From NCBI RefSeq assembly GCF_000247815.1, contig NC_021680.1, positions 5,276,410-5,340,409 of the forward strand: 64,000 nt of DNA, in the 5' to 3' direction. The translations under genes and the position numbers were made by a program. The notes under the pieces were generated by a model, which was given only the letters and a program-made list of their open reading frames with translations, had not been told where the DNA came from and did no database searches. The DNA comes from Ficedula albicollis. Taxonomy: Eukaryota > Chordata > Aves > Passeriformes > Muscicapidae. Numbering within the stretch: position 1 is the stretch's first letter; the number at the start of each line of letters is the position of its first letter. Positions 1 to 11,365 of the stretch are shown here, piece after piece.

Positions 1-279
1 GGATATCTTCTGTTAACAGGCCATCCAGCCTCACTGCATGACTCATAAATTTCAGCATTGTGAGATGCTCTGCCTAGGTGGAGAAACCAAGCATTCCTAC
101 CCGGATAAAATCTGAATTTGGAACTCCACAGTAGCCCTTACCTACTGGATTCCCAGAGGACAAGAGCTACATGACCGCCACTGGACCTTCAGAGGAGGAC
201 CAAACCATTCACAGGATCATCACCCCAACAGAACAGCATCTATCAGTCCCACGGGACTGCAGCCACCATTTAATCAGAC

Positions 280-1415
280 TGTGGTGTCGGGTTGTATCCT
301 GACTCAGTCAGTTAAAGCCAGTGTTTTCTGGCTTTNNNNNNNNNNNNNNNNNNNNNNNNNNNNNNNNNNNNNNNNNNNNNNNNNNNNNNNNNNNNNNNNN
401 NNNNNNNNNNNNNNNNNNNNNNNNNNNNNNNNNNNNNNNNNNNNNNNNNNNNNNNNNNNNNNNNNNNNNNNNNNNNNNNNNNNNNNNNNNNNNNNNNNNN
501 NNNNNNNNNNNNNNNNNNNNNNNNNNNNNNNNNNNNNNNNNNNNNNNNNNNNNNNNNNNNNNNNNNNNNNNNNNNNNNNNNNNNNNNNNNNNNNNNNNNN
601 NNNNNNNNNNNNNNNNNNNNNNNNNNNNNNNNNNNNNNNNNNNNNNNNNNNNNNNNNNNNNNNNNNNNNNNNNNNNNNNNNNNNNNNNNNNNNNNNNNNN
701 NNNNNNNNNNNNNNNNNNNNNNNNNNNNNNNNNNNNNNNNNNNNNNNNNNNNNNNNNNNNNNNNNNNNNNNNNNNNNNNNNNNNNNNNNNNNNNNNNNNN
801 NNNNNNNNNNNNNNNNNNNNNNNNNNNNNNNGGGAGGCGGTTTTCCCTTTGTGACAACTTCTCTGTCTTGACCTGGTCAGAGTGTGGCTCATAATAATAA
901 ACATGATGGGTACAATGATGTGCCTGAGAAATCCTTTAATCCCTCTGTGACCATGCAGTCTGAGAGGCAGCACCCAAAAACCAGGAGGAGGTGTTGGGCT
1001 CACAGTACACAGGGATATCTGAGGGCAAAGGTGCAATCACAAAGGAGAACTTGGAACATGTCTGGGTATGTCCTTACATGTCCCCACAAGTCCTACAGTT
1101 TTAGTCCAAAGCCTCTGCTTTTTAAAAGCCTGCCTCCCAGGGTCTTAGATTTTTGGCCTCTGTGTAGGGAACCTGGGCTAAGTCCTGGTTCATCTTAGCC
1201 AAATCAACTATCACGAATTGTAGTCCTGGCTTGGACTCTCCCACTGGTTTGTATTCAAACTAGTACAGTCTTGAAACCTGAAAGAGAATAAAAGAGCTTG
1301 AGACTTTTTGTAGAAACTTGAGCATGAGAGTTCTCTCTGCTAATCAGAGGCTCTGATTTGCTACAGTCCAACTCCAGTTATTAGAGGTGTTCTCACTAAA
1401 GGCTGCTCCCTTCCA
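280..1415 (+). mobile_element. LTR-like retroelement block, copy 1 (contains N gap)
   Basis: Same block as 6636-7317, interrupted by the 496-base gap. It starts TGTGGTGTCGGG and ends CCA. One base after that end lies TGGTGTCAGAA (1417-1427), which resembles the start of a tRNA-Leu primer-binding site. Boundaries are inferred and no target-site duplication was found. Confidence 0.45.
336..831. other. Assembly gap (496 N)
   Basis: This is an unbroken run of N. The aligned copies at 1950-1995 and 6690-6732 show that only about 42 real bases are missing: an AT-rich stretch followed by GTTGCTGTCGCTACAGGGGC. The gap is therefore over-sized by about 455 bases. Confidence 0.98.
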
Positions 1416-1805
1416 GTGGTGTCAGAAACTGCTGAAAGGTGCAAACTGCGCGAGGTTCTGCTGATGCCTGCTGTAGCTCCAGAGGACGAGCGAAGACTCC
1501 TAAATGGGAAACTGCTACTGTTGTACATACCTAGGCTTATCCCAAGAGCACAACGCCAGTAGAAGCACTAGTCCATTTATTGATTAGCAGTGGAATCAAA
1601 GAGATCACAGGCACATGCTTTGAAAAATCACCACTGAGTGCTAAACATGTTCTGAATTTGAGTTGAGATGAAAGTTGGAAGCAAATCCCCATTGCCGGAC
1701 ATCATGACAGGATTGGGAATGTTCCAAATGGAATCCTAGATACACATAGTCATGAATACCTGGCTTTTTTCCCCCTGCACTGGTATCTAAGTTCTGTTTC
1801 ATACT

Positions 1806-1806
1806 N
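1806..1806. other. Single-N contig join
   Basis: A single N separates TTTCATACT (copy 1, equivalent to about 7707) from TCAGAGGAGGACC (copy 2, equivalent to 6546). The sequence jumps backwards by more than 1 kb relative to copy 3 at this base, so this marks an artificial end-to-end join of two overlapping contigs rather than an ambiguous base. Confidence 0.85.
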
Positions 1807-1897
1807 TCAGAGGAGGACCAAACCATTCACAGGATCACCACCCCAACTGAACAGCATCTATCACTCCCACGGGACTGCAGCCACCATTTAATCAGAC

Positions 1898-2579
1898 TGT
1901 GGTGTCGGGTTGTATCCTGACTCAGTCAGTTAAAGCCAGTGTTTTCTGGCTTTATTTTAATTTTCCTATTAAGTTGCTGTCGCTACAGGGGCAAGGGGAG
2001 GCGGTTTTCCCTTTGTGACAACTTCTCTGTCTTGACCTTGTCAGAATGTGGCTCATAATAATAAACATGATGGGTACAATGATGTGCCTGAGAAATCCTT
2101 TAATCCCTCTGTGACCATGCAGTCTGAGAGGCAGCACCCAAAAACCAGGAGGAGGTGTTGGGCTCACAGTACACAGGGATATCTGAGGGCAAAGGTGCAA
2201 TCACAAAGGAGAACTTGGAACATGTCTGGGTATGTCCTTACATGTCCCCACAAGTCCTACAGTTTTAGTCCAAAGCCTCTGCTTTTTAACAGCCTGCCTC
2301 CCAGGGTCTTAGATTTTTGGCCTCTGTGTAGGGAACCTGGGCTAAGTCCTGGTTCATCTTAGCCAAATCAACTATCACGAATTGTAGTCCTGGCTTGGAC
2401 TCTCCCACTGGTTTGTATTCAAACTAGTACAGTCTTGAAACCTGAAAGAGAATAAAAGAGCTTGAGACTTTTTGTAGAAACTTGAGCATGAGAGTTCTCT
2501 CTGCTAATCAGAGGCTCTGATTTGCTACAGTCCAACTCCAGTTATTAGAGGTGTTCTCACTAAAGGCTGCTCCCTTCCA
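1898..2579 (+). mobile_element. LTR-like retroelement block, copy 2
   Basis: The block is 682 bp, exactly the length of the copy 3 block. AATAAA is at 2451-2456, and the primer-site-like 11-mer TGGTGTCAGAA is at 2581-2591. The promoter-like TTTAAAA of copy 3 is changed to TTTAACA here. No gag, pol or env reading frame follows. Confidence 0.45.
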
Positions 2580-3361
2580 GTGGTGTCAGAAACTGCTGAA
2601 AGGTGCAAACTGCACGAGGTTCTGCTGATGCCTGCTGTAGCTCCAGAGGACGAGCGAAGACTCCTAAATGGGAAACTGCTACTGTTGTACATACCTAGGC
2701 TTATCCCAAGAGCACAACGCCAGTAGAAGCACTAGTCCATTTATTGATTAGCAGTGGAATCAAAGAGATCACAGGCACATGCTTTGAAAAATCACCACTG
2801 AGTGCTAAACATGTTCTGAATTTGAGTTGAGAGAAAGTTGGAAGCAAATCCCCCTTGCCGGACATCATGACAGGATTGGGAATGTTCCAAATGGAATCCT
2901 AGATACACATAGTCATGAATACCTGGCTTTTTTCCCCCTGCACTGGTATCTAAGTTCTGTTTCATACTCCTGTTGTTTCCATAACAACATGAAATGAAGA
3001 ACAACTGAACGGTTTGTGCAGGGTATGTGGAAGGGGAGTGTATGTGCCTTTAAGGGAGCTGGTCAAGGGCCTTTGTCAAAAAAGGAAAATTAGTGAATCA
3101 GGAAGACATAAACACAAGGACACAAACCTGACTGACAAGTAAGGAAGTTGGTGATGAGAACCAACTGATGATGGCATGTGAAAGTGCTAATTCAAGCCAG
3201 GTTGTCTGGTCAGAGACCTCGGAAATTGAGAAATTAAAGGCAAAAACATAAAAATCAGAAACAAAAGAGGCACAGAGAAAAAACAAAGGCACAGATCTGA
3301 CAATCGAAGAAAAAAGCTGCTTACTCACCCTTAGTGCTGGACTATGGGGAAATAACAAGGT

Positions 3362-3460
3362 CAACCTGGATAATGGGAAGGAATCCTTCCCTGTGAGGGT
3401 GGGGAGGTCCTGGCACAGCGTGCCCAGAGAAGCTGTGGCTGCCCCATCCCTGGAGTGTCA
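3362..3460 (+). mobile_element. CR1 LINE 3' fragment
   Basis: A sense-orientation CR1 3' piece recognised by GGAAGGAATCCTTCCCTGTG, then CTGGCACAGCGTGCCCAGAG and GCTGCCCCATCCCTGGAGTG. CR1 is the avian non-LTR retrotransposon, usually 5'-truncated. Only about 100 bp remains, with no ORF2 protein. The same piece recurs at 3898-3996 and 8181-8301 through the local duplication. Confidence 0.85.
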
Positions 3461-3897
3461 AGCTTGACCAGCTGGCATGTGAAGCTCTCTGGGACATGGG
3501 ATATACATTGGCTCACTTTCATGTATTTAAACAGTTGTATATATGTTTCTGTGAAGGATAAACTTGCACCTTTTTATCCAGACAGCAAACAGTCCCTAAA
3601 ATTTAACCTCTGTATTTATGCCTGTGGCAGTGCATATGATACAAATACTTTATTTGTGATACTGAACGCTGAAGACATGCAGAGGAAAGGGCAGGAGAAA
3701 AATAAATGCACTTATTCTACTTTCCTCAAGCCTGTGTTTTGATTAACTACAGCCTCATGAAATGTTGTCTTTCAAAAATATTTGTAGAAACCAGAAACAA
3801 AAGAGGCACAGAGAAAAAACAAAGGCACAGATCTGACAATCGAAGAAAAAAGCTGCTTACTCACCCTTAGTGCTGGACTATGGGGAAATAACAAGGT

Positions 3898-3996
3898 CAA
3901 CCTGGATAATGGGAAGGAATCCTTCCCTGTGAGGGTGGGGAGGTCCTGGCACAGCGTGCCCAGAGAAGCTGTGGCTGCCCCATCCCTGGAGTGTCA
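3898..3996 (+). mobile_element. CR1 LINE 3' fragment (duplicate)
   Basis: This is the second-unit copy of the 3362-3460 fragment, identical to it and carried by the 536-bp tandem duplication rather than inserted independently. Confidence 0.85.
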
Positions 3997-4443
3997 AGCT
4001 TGACCAGCTGGCATGTGAAGCTCTCTGGGACATGGGATATACATTGGCTCACTTTCATGTATTTAAACAGTTGTATATATGTTTCTGTGAAGGATAAACT
4101 TGCACCTTTTTATCCAGACAGCAAACAGTCCCTAAAATTTAACCTCTGTATTTATGCCTGTGGCAGTGCATATGATACAAATACTTTATTTGTGATACTG
4201 AACGCTGAAGACATGCAGAGGAAAGGGCAGGAGAAAAATAAATGCACTTATTCTACTTTCCTCAAGCCTGTGTTTTGATTAACTACAGCCTCATGAAATG
4301 TTGTCTTTCAAAAATATTCTAAAGGTATGAGATGTAGGGGAAAGTGTACAAAAGGAACAGGAATATTAATCCTGTTAACAGGATGTTAATCCCTCCATGT
4401 GCTGAGAAAACACAATTACCAGATCACAATAGAAATAATTACT

Positions 4444-5677
<1,234 letters not shown>

Positions 5678-5830
5678 GGTTTGAAAACATGCCATAGGAA
5701 AATACAATTAAAACAATTGAACTGTGTAATTCCAAACACTGGTATTCTAGAAAATAAAAATATCCTGCTTATCATGTGTTGTTTAAAACTGTGTGATATT
5801 ATCAAAACATGTCTAATGGGAATATTTAAC

Positions 5831-5870
5831 ATATATATATGTGTGTGTGTGTATATATATACACACACAC
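5831..5870. repeat. AT/GT/AT/AC compound microsatellite
   Basis: Five AT units, then GT units, a TA core and AC units. The GT and AC arms are complementary, so the 40 bp can fold into a nearly perfect hairpin around the TA core. Confidence 0.9.
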
Positions 5871-5885
5871 ATTCATCTATCTAAT

Positions 5886-6130
5886 ATAGAATCACAGAAG
5901 CATTAAGGTTGATAAAGACCTCCAAGATCACCAAGTCCAACCTTTGACCAAATCCCCCTGTGTCCACTAAATCCCATCACAAAGTGCCATGCCCACTCCC
6001 TTTTTTAACACTTCCAGGGATGGTTGCTCCCTCTCTGCCCTGGGAAGCCCCTTCCAATTCCTGACCTGTGTTTCACGGAGAAATTGTTCCTGATATCCAA
6101 TCTGGACCTCCCTTGGCACAACTTGAGGCA
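5886..6130 (-). mobile_element. CR1 LINE 3' fragment, antisense
   Basis: Starts TAGAATCACAGAAGCATTAA, the reverse complement of the CR1 3' terminus. It continues through TCCAAGATCACCAAGTCCAA, CACTTCCAGGGATGG and ACGGAGAAATTGTTCCTGA to CTTGAGGCA. It is rather diverged and 5'-truncated, and the 83-codon frame on the minus strand is not a CR1 protein. 5677-5885, between the G run and this fragment, is AT-rich with only the compound microsatellite. Confidence 0.85.
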
Positions 6131-6635
6131 GTTTTTGAAAATAAATTACTTTTTTTGAGATTGTGCTAAATGAGATACACTTTTTAATATTTAAACTAAA
6201 ATGGTTTGTAAATTGCATTTAAAGTTGCAAAGTAGTGATAGTCTATGTATTGGGTTACAATGAAAAGTTGTAACCAAAGTATGTATTCTATGCATCTGTT
6301 AAAACCAGGCGTTCTTCATTTCTTCCATGACTCATCCCTGGTAACTCCCTTTGGAGGGATATCTTCTGTTAACAGGCCATCCAGCCTCACTGCATGACTC
6401 ATAAATTTCAGCATTGTGAGATGCTCTGCCTAGGTGGAGAAACCAAGCATTCCTACCCGGATAAAATCTGAATTTGGAACTCCACAGTAGCCCTTACCTA
6501 CTGGATTCCCAGAGGACAAGAGCTACATGACCGCCACTGGACCTTCAGAGGAGGACCAAACCATTCACAGGATCACCACCCCAACTGAACAGCATCTATC
6601 ACTCCCACGGGACTGCAGCCACCATTTAATCAGAC

Positions 6636-7317
6636 TGTGGTGTCGGGTTGTATCCTGACTCAGTCAGTTAAAGCCAGTGTTTTCTGGCTTTATTTTAATT
6701 TTCCTATTAAGTTGCTGTCGCTACAGGGGCGGGGGGAGGCGGTTTTCCCTTTGTGACAACTTCTCTGTCTTGACCTGGTCAGAGTGTGGCTCATAATAAT
6801 AAACATGATGGGTACAATGATGTGCCTGAGAAATCCTTTAATCCCTCTGTGACCATGCAGTCTGAGAGGCAGCACCCAAAAACCAGGAGGAGGTGTTGGG
6901 CTCACAGTACACAGGGATATCTGAGGGCAAAGGTGCAATCACAAAGGAGAACTTGGAACATGTCTGGGTATGTCCTTACATGTCCCCACAAGTCCTACAG
7001 TTTTAGTCCAAAGCCTCTGCTTTTTAAAAGCCTGCCTCCCAGGGTCTTAGATTTTTGGCCTCTGTGTAGGGAACCTGGGCTAAGTCCTGGTTCATCTTAG
7101 CCAAATCAACTATCACGAATTGTAGTCCTGGCTTGGACTCTCCCACTGGTTTGTATTCAAACTAGTACAGTCTTGAAACCTGAAAGAGAATAAAAGAGCT
7201 TGAGACTTTTTGTAGAAACTTGAGCATGAGAGTTCTCTCTGCTAATCAGAGGCTCTGATTTGCTACAGTCCAACTCCAGTTATTAGAGGTGTTCTCACTA
7301 AAGGCTGCTCCCTTCCA
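6636..7317 (+). mobile_element. LTR-like block of an ERV-L-type avian retroelement
   Basis: Seen: a 682-bp block opening TGTGGTGTCGGG and closing CCA, with TTTAAAA at 7023-7029 (possible TATA element) and AATAAA at 7189-7194. One spacer base later comes TGGTGTCAGAA (7319-7329). Known: vertebrate ERV-L elements are primed by tRNA-Leu, and tRNA-Leu species whose 3' end reads CTTCTGACA plus CCA give a binding site beginning TGGTGTCAGAAG. Here 11 of about 18 bases match before divergence. Inferred: an old ERV-L-like LTR with decayed internal sequence. The outer edges are uncertain because the upstream 6357-6635 segment travels with it and may belong to the element. No retroviral protein frame is visible. 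Confidence 0.5.
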
Positions 7318-7318
7318 G

Positions 7319-7329
7319 TGGTGTCAGAA
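7319..7329 (+). promoter_or_regulatory. Primer-binding-site-like 11-mer (tRNA-Leu type)
   Basis: TGGTGTCAGAA sits one base after the proposed LTR end, where reverse transcription would be primed. The match stops after 11 bases (ACTGCTG follows instead of GTGGGAT), so the site is degenerate or coincidental. Confidence 0.4.
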
Positions 7330-8043
7330 ACTGCTGAAAGGTGCAAACTGCACGAGGTTCTGCTGATGCCTGCTGTAGCTCCAGAGGACGAGCGAAGACT
7401 CCTAAATGGGAAACTGCTACTGTTGTACATACCTAGGCTTATCCCAAGAGCACAACGCCAGTAGAAGCACTAGTCCATTTATTGATTAGCAGTGGAATCA
7501 AAGAGATCACAGGCACATGCTTTGAAAAATCACCACTGAGTGCTAAACATGTTCTGAATTTGAGTTGAGATGAAAGTTGGAAGCAAATCCCCATTGCCGG
7601 ACATCATGACAGGATTGGGAATGTTCCAAATGGAATCCTAGATACACATAGTCATGAATACCTGGCTTTTTTCCCCCTGCACTGGTATCTAAGTTCTGTT
7701 TCATACTCCTGTTGTTTCCATAACAACATGAAATGAAGAACAACTGAACGGTTTGTGCAGGGTATGTGGAAGGGGAGTGTATGTGCCTTTAAGGGAGCTG
7801 GTCAAGGGCCTTTGTCAAAAAAGGAAAATTAGTGAATCAGGAAGACATAAACACAAGGACACAAACCTGACTGACAAGTAAGGAAGTTGGTGATGAGAAC
7901 CAACTGATGATGGCATGTGAAAGTGCTAATTCAAGCCAGGTTGTCTGGTCAGAGACCTCGGAAATTGAGAAATTAAAGGCAAAAACATAAAAATCAGAAA
8001 CAAAAGAGGCACAGAGAAAAAACAAAGGCACAGATCTGACAAA

Positions 8044-8207
8044 CGAAGAAAAAAGCTGCTCACTCACCCTTAGTGCTGGACTATGGGGAAACAACAAGGT
8101 CAACCTGGATAATGGGAAGGAATCTCGAAGAAAAAAGCTGCTTACTCACCCTTAGTGCTGGACTATGGGGAAATAACAAGGTCAACCTGGATAATGGGAA
8201 GGAATCC
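8044..8207. repeat. 82-bp tandem duplication inside copy 3
   Basis: Units 8044-8125 and 8126-8207 both begin CGAAGAAAAAAGCTGCT and end at GGAATC. They differ at three positions (CACTC/TACTC, AACAAC/AATAAC and the last base). Copies 1 and 2 lack it. It lies in the same place as the 536-bp duplication of copy 2, marking an unstable or misassembled spot. Confidence 0.85.
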
Positions 8208-8301
8208 TTCCCTGTGAGGGTGGGGAGGTCCTGGCACAGCGTGCCCAGAGAAAGATCGGAAGACCCAGAGAAGCTGTGGCTGCCCCATCCCTGGAGTGTC
8301 A
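8181..8301 (+). mobile_element. CR1 LINE 3' fragment with 20-bp insertion
   Basis: Same CR1 piece as 3362-3460, but with 20 extra bases at 8251-8270 between CCCAGAG and AAGCTGTGG. The insertion ends with a repeat of CCCAGAG. Confidence 0.85.
8253..8263. other. Illumina-adapter-like 11-mer
   Basis: AGATCGGAAGA equals the first 11 bases of the standard Illumina adapter (AGATCGGAAGAGC). It lies inside a 20-bp insertion absent from the two duplicated versions of this CR1 piece (3362-3460 and 3898-3996). Untrimmed adapter carried into the consensus is the simplest explanation. Chance similarity cannot be excluded at 11 bases. Confidence 0.6.
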
Positions 8302-8750
8302 AGCTTGACCAGCTGGCATGTGAAGCTCTCTGGGACATGGGATATACATTGGCTCACTTTCATGTATTTAAACAGTTGTATATATGTTTCTGTGAAGGAT
8401 AAACTTGCACCTTTTTATCCAGACAGCAAACAGTCCCTAAAATTTAACCTCTGTATTTATGCCTGTGGCAGTGCATATGATACAAATACTTTATTTGTGA
8501 TACTGAACGCTGAAGACATGCAGAGGAAAGGGCAGGAGAAAAATAAATGCACTTATTCTACTTTCCTCAAGCCCGTGTTTTGATTAACTACGGCCTCATG
8601 AAATGTTGTCTTTCAAAAATATTCTAAAGGTATGAGATGTAGGGGAAAGTGTACAAAAGGAACAGGAATATTAATCCTGTTAACAGGATGTTAATCCCTC
8701 CATGTGCTGAGAAAACACAATTACCAGATCACAATAGAAATAATTACTGA

Positions 8751-9712
8751 AGATTCCAGCATTACTAAGGCAGCATTTTATGAGTAATTCTCCTGTAACA
8801 AGCTAGAAGGATCTCAGTTGAATCCCAAGTGTTATTCATCTTAAGGCAAGCACTGTAAGAACATTACCTGCAGGTATCCAATGAAGCAATAAGATTTTGA
8901 AATGTCCTTCAGGCATCCTTATTGGTGAAAAGTTGATTTCTCTACAAGACTGTTAAATCTCATCAGTTCACCACTTAAAGGATGGGAAGGCACAATTGCT
9001 ACATCCAAAACATCTAAGTTTTTTTGCATCATATATTGGTACAGCCATGAAGAGAATACAACTGCTATGTCATTTCCTGAGGTATTTAAAAATCTCCTTT
9101 CTCTCCATTCATTTCCTTGATCGATTATTTAGCTTTTCCATAATAAGAAAGATAGAGGCAATAGCATTTCCTAGAACTTAATGATCTCATCCAACAGCCC
9201 TATCCTGCACACATGAAAACAGGAACATTGACATAAACACTCTTTTTAAAATGAGAAAGGATCTTTTCTCCCTTGCTCAGGTTTTCCTCTCCAGTGTGCT
9301 ACTGGTTGCACATATAGTCCAGGAAATTTCTGTGCACTCAGTTCAGGTACCAGAGCCCACAGCCTGAATGATTAAGTGCAAGCTTAGACTCAGCTAAAAC
9401 CCTGTTCGGAGAAAAGAATTTTTGATGTTTTAAGTCCAATACTACTGATTTTTCAGAGGGCAAATATTTGGATAACTTCATATTGATTGGGAGCAAAAGG
9501 ATGTCCTTAACACAAAGGATGAAAGTCACCCTCAATTTACAACCAAAGTAGATAAGGTCTTAAAAATAATAGCTCTTGACATTATTTCATTATGGATAAA
9601 ACATCCTGTTTATTGTCATAACTTATTTATTTCAGGACTATTTGCTTTCACATGTTTTAGGCAGGGGTCTGGACCCCTTATTTCTAATTGTTGCACCACA
9701 GTAGTCATGACG
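8751..9712. other. Intergenic, no feature found
   Basis: AT-rich unique sequence. Short open frames (up to 65 codons) lack homology, and there are no repeats, RNA genes or clear splice-flanked exons. Confidence 0.6.
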
Positions 9713-10106
9713 ATTGGACAACTTACAACAGTACCTTCCATGCAACAGTTGTAAAATTATAATAAATTAGTTTATTGGACTGTTTAATAAACAGGTCCTT
9801 ATCGTACTCAAATGAGGAGAAAGCAATTTTATTATAAAGAAAATCAAATTAAAGTAAAGATAATGACCAGGACATGGTTTCTCCCATCTGGACACATCAG
9901 AAGAGTACAATTGGACAACTTACAACAGTAGCTTCCATCCAACAGTTGTAAAATTATAATAAATTAGTTTATTGGACTGTTTAATAAACAGGTCCTTATC
10001 GTACTCAAATGAGGAGAAAGCAATTTTATTATAAAGAAAATCAAATTAAAGTAAAGATAATGACCAGGACATGGTTTCTCCCATCTGGACACATCAGAAG
10101 AGTAAA
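9713..10106. repeat. 197-bp tandem duplication
   Basis: Units 9713-9909 and 9910-10106 both begin ATTGGACAACTTACAACAGT and end CATCAGAAGAGTA. They differ at about two positions (ACCTTCCATGC against GCTTCCATCC). The unit is not a transposon. Confidence 0.93.
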
Positions 10107-10247
10107 CACTAAAGGAAAAGTCAGATTGACCCAACAAGAAATGGGCAAGAGGATGTGAGAAAGAGTGAACTTCTGCACACTAAAGGAAAAGTCAGATTGG
10201 CCCAACAAGAAATAGGCAAGAGGATGTGAGAAAGAGTGAACTTCTGG
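10106..10247. repeat. 71-bp tandem duplication
   Basis: Units 10106-10176 and 10177-10247 both begin ACACTAAAGGAAAAGTCAGA and end GTGAACTTCTG, with about two mismatches. It starts where the 197-bp duplication stops, so two independent-looking duplications abut. Confidence 0.92.
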
Positions 10248-11130
10248 TAGAAATCAGGGGAAGAACCACAGGCACTCATAAAGAATATCCTAAGGCTCTG
10301 GACTTTGAGTTTTGTATATATTAATTGATGTAACACAACCATTAACATTAAATCTTATCCTGTCTTCCCAAGCAAAGTTGCAGCTAATAGTACTTTATAG
10401 TTTGTTGAGTATTTAAGAAACAATAACAACTGGGAGAGTAGCTAAGTGTTATACTTCTAAATAGTTTATGTTCCTATTAATCCACCTGACTGTTGAACAT
10501 AATAAATCCATGTTCCCTTTCTTGTAGCAGATAAAGCAGTTCTCTCTCTTCTGCCAGAGGATGCCCCTTCTGTAAATTCACCAATGAACACTGAAGAACT
10601 GCAAATTGTAATTCCTTATCTAAAATGAAGCCAATTACACCCCCTGTTACTTCCCTGTTGCTGCAGCAACAGAGGGAATTATGAGTGCTCAGTGTACAGT
10701 CTTTGTCTAGAGCTTGATTCTAGAGGCTCACACATGACTTATCCTTCCTTCCCTGTAACTGGCAATTAATTTTATTTCAGATATTTATCTTGGGGAAATC
10801 AGTCTGAAGAGGTTGTACCTTTAAATTTGCTCTGTATGCTCATCTTTCCCATGTGTGTATTTCCAAAACCTGTATCAGCCTTTAATTTATTTACAGTTTG
10901 TGTAAATAAATTGTCTACATTTGCACCACTGAATTTTCTGCTTGTGAATTATTCTTCCTGTACTCATTGCAATGATTTAAGACAATTACCTTTTAAATTC
11001 AGAGCTACAAGGGAAACTAAACCAACACAGACTGACAGCCCAGTTGGGCCAACGCTACAAATGCTCAGGAACATCCATTTGAAGAAAAGTAATTTCAATT
11101 ATTATATATCTGACACTCTTCCTTGAGTTA
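10248..11130. other. Intergenic; possible conserved non-coding stretch
   Basis: No gene seen. 10580-10720 has a more complex base composition than its surroundings and holds an 18-bp perfect palindrome. The open frame at 10827-11126 (99 codons) has no recognisable domain. Confidence 0.5.
10655..10672. promoter_or_regulatory. RFX/X-box-like perfect palindrome
   Basis: CTGTTGCTGCAGCAACAG is an 18-bp perfect palindrome. Its core GTTGCTGCAGCAAC fits the X-box bound by RFX winged-helix factors (GTTGCC, short spacer, GGCAAC type) with one weaker base per half-site. No neighbouring gene is visible, so any regulatory role is conjecture. Confidence 0.4.
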
Positions 11131-11244
11131 TTAAAGGCACTTGAGAATGTAAAGATCAGATTTTAAGGAAGTTTATGGAAAATTGTTTTAAAGGCACTTG
11201 AGAATGGAAATATCAGATTTTAAGGAAGTTTATGGAAAATTGTT
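11131..11244. repeat. 57-bp tandem duplication
   Basis: Units 11131-11187 and 11188-11244 begin TTAAAGGCACTTGAGAATG and end TTATGGAAAATTGTT. Two mismatches (TAAAGATC against GAAATATC). Confidence 0.93.
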
Positions 11245-11277
11245 GAAAATATTCATGCTAATATTTATTAAGAGGAC

Positions 11278-11365
11278 TGAGCTGCCTGGTCTGGTGGAGA
11301 GGGCTTGGAAAAAGTTAATCTTCAAGGTCCCTTCCAACCCAAATCATTCTAAGGTTCTGAGATAA
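11278..11365 (+). mobile_element. CR1 LINE 3' end, sense
   Basis: Contains TTCAAGGTCCCTTCCAACCC and AAATCATTCTAAGGTTCTGA, the CR1 3' terminal region in forward orientation. Only the last about 90 bp remain. Confidence 0.85.

Larger units (their letters stand above)
1..1805. repeat. Duplicated locus, copy 1 (truncated, gapped)
   Basis: This block aligns base for base with 6357-7707, starting at GGATATCTTCTGTTAACAGG. Differences are single bases, for example TGCGCGAGG here against TGCACGAGG in the other copies. It contains the LTR-like block and the first part of the sequence downstream of it, and it stops abruptly at the single N at 1806. The homologous interval in copy 3 is about 455 bases shorter because of the N gap. 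It reads as a contig end carrying a second haplotype or a redundant assembly of the same locus. A genuine recent tandem duplication is the alternative. Confidence 0.85.
3256..4319. repeat. 536-bp tandem duplication inside copy 2
   Basis: The first unit is 3256-3783 and the second 3792-4319, period 536. They are virtually identical, with an 8-base linker GTAGAAAC... at the seam. Copy 3 has this segment once. Each unit holds a CR1 piece and a 95-codon open frame with no recognisable homology. The near-zero divergence and the absence from copy 3 suggest allelic copy-number variation or an assembly stutter. Confidence 0.85.
6357..8750. repeat. Duplicated locus, copy 3 (most complete)
   Basis: This is the reference copy. 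Unlike the others it is continuous with unique flanks on both sides (5677-6356 upstream, 8751 onward downstream), so it is the copy most likely to show the true genomic arrangement. It carries two oddities absent from copy 2: an 82-bp tandem repeat (8044-8125 and 8126-8207) and a 20-bp insertion at 8251-8270 that includes an Illumina-adapter-like 11-mer. Confidence 0.85.
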
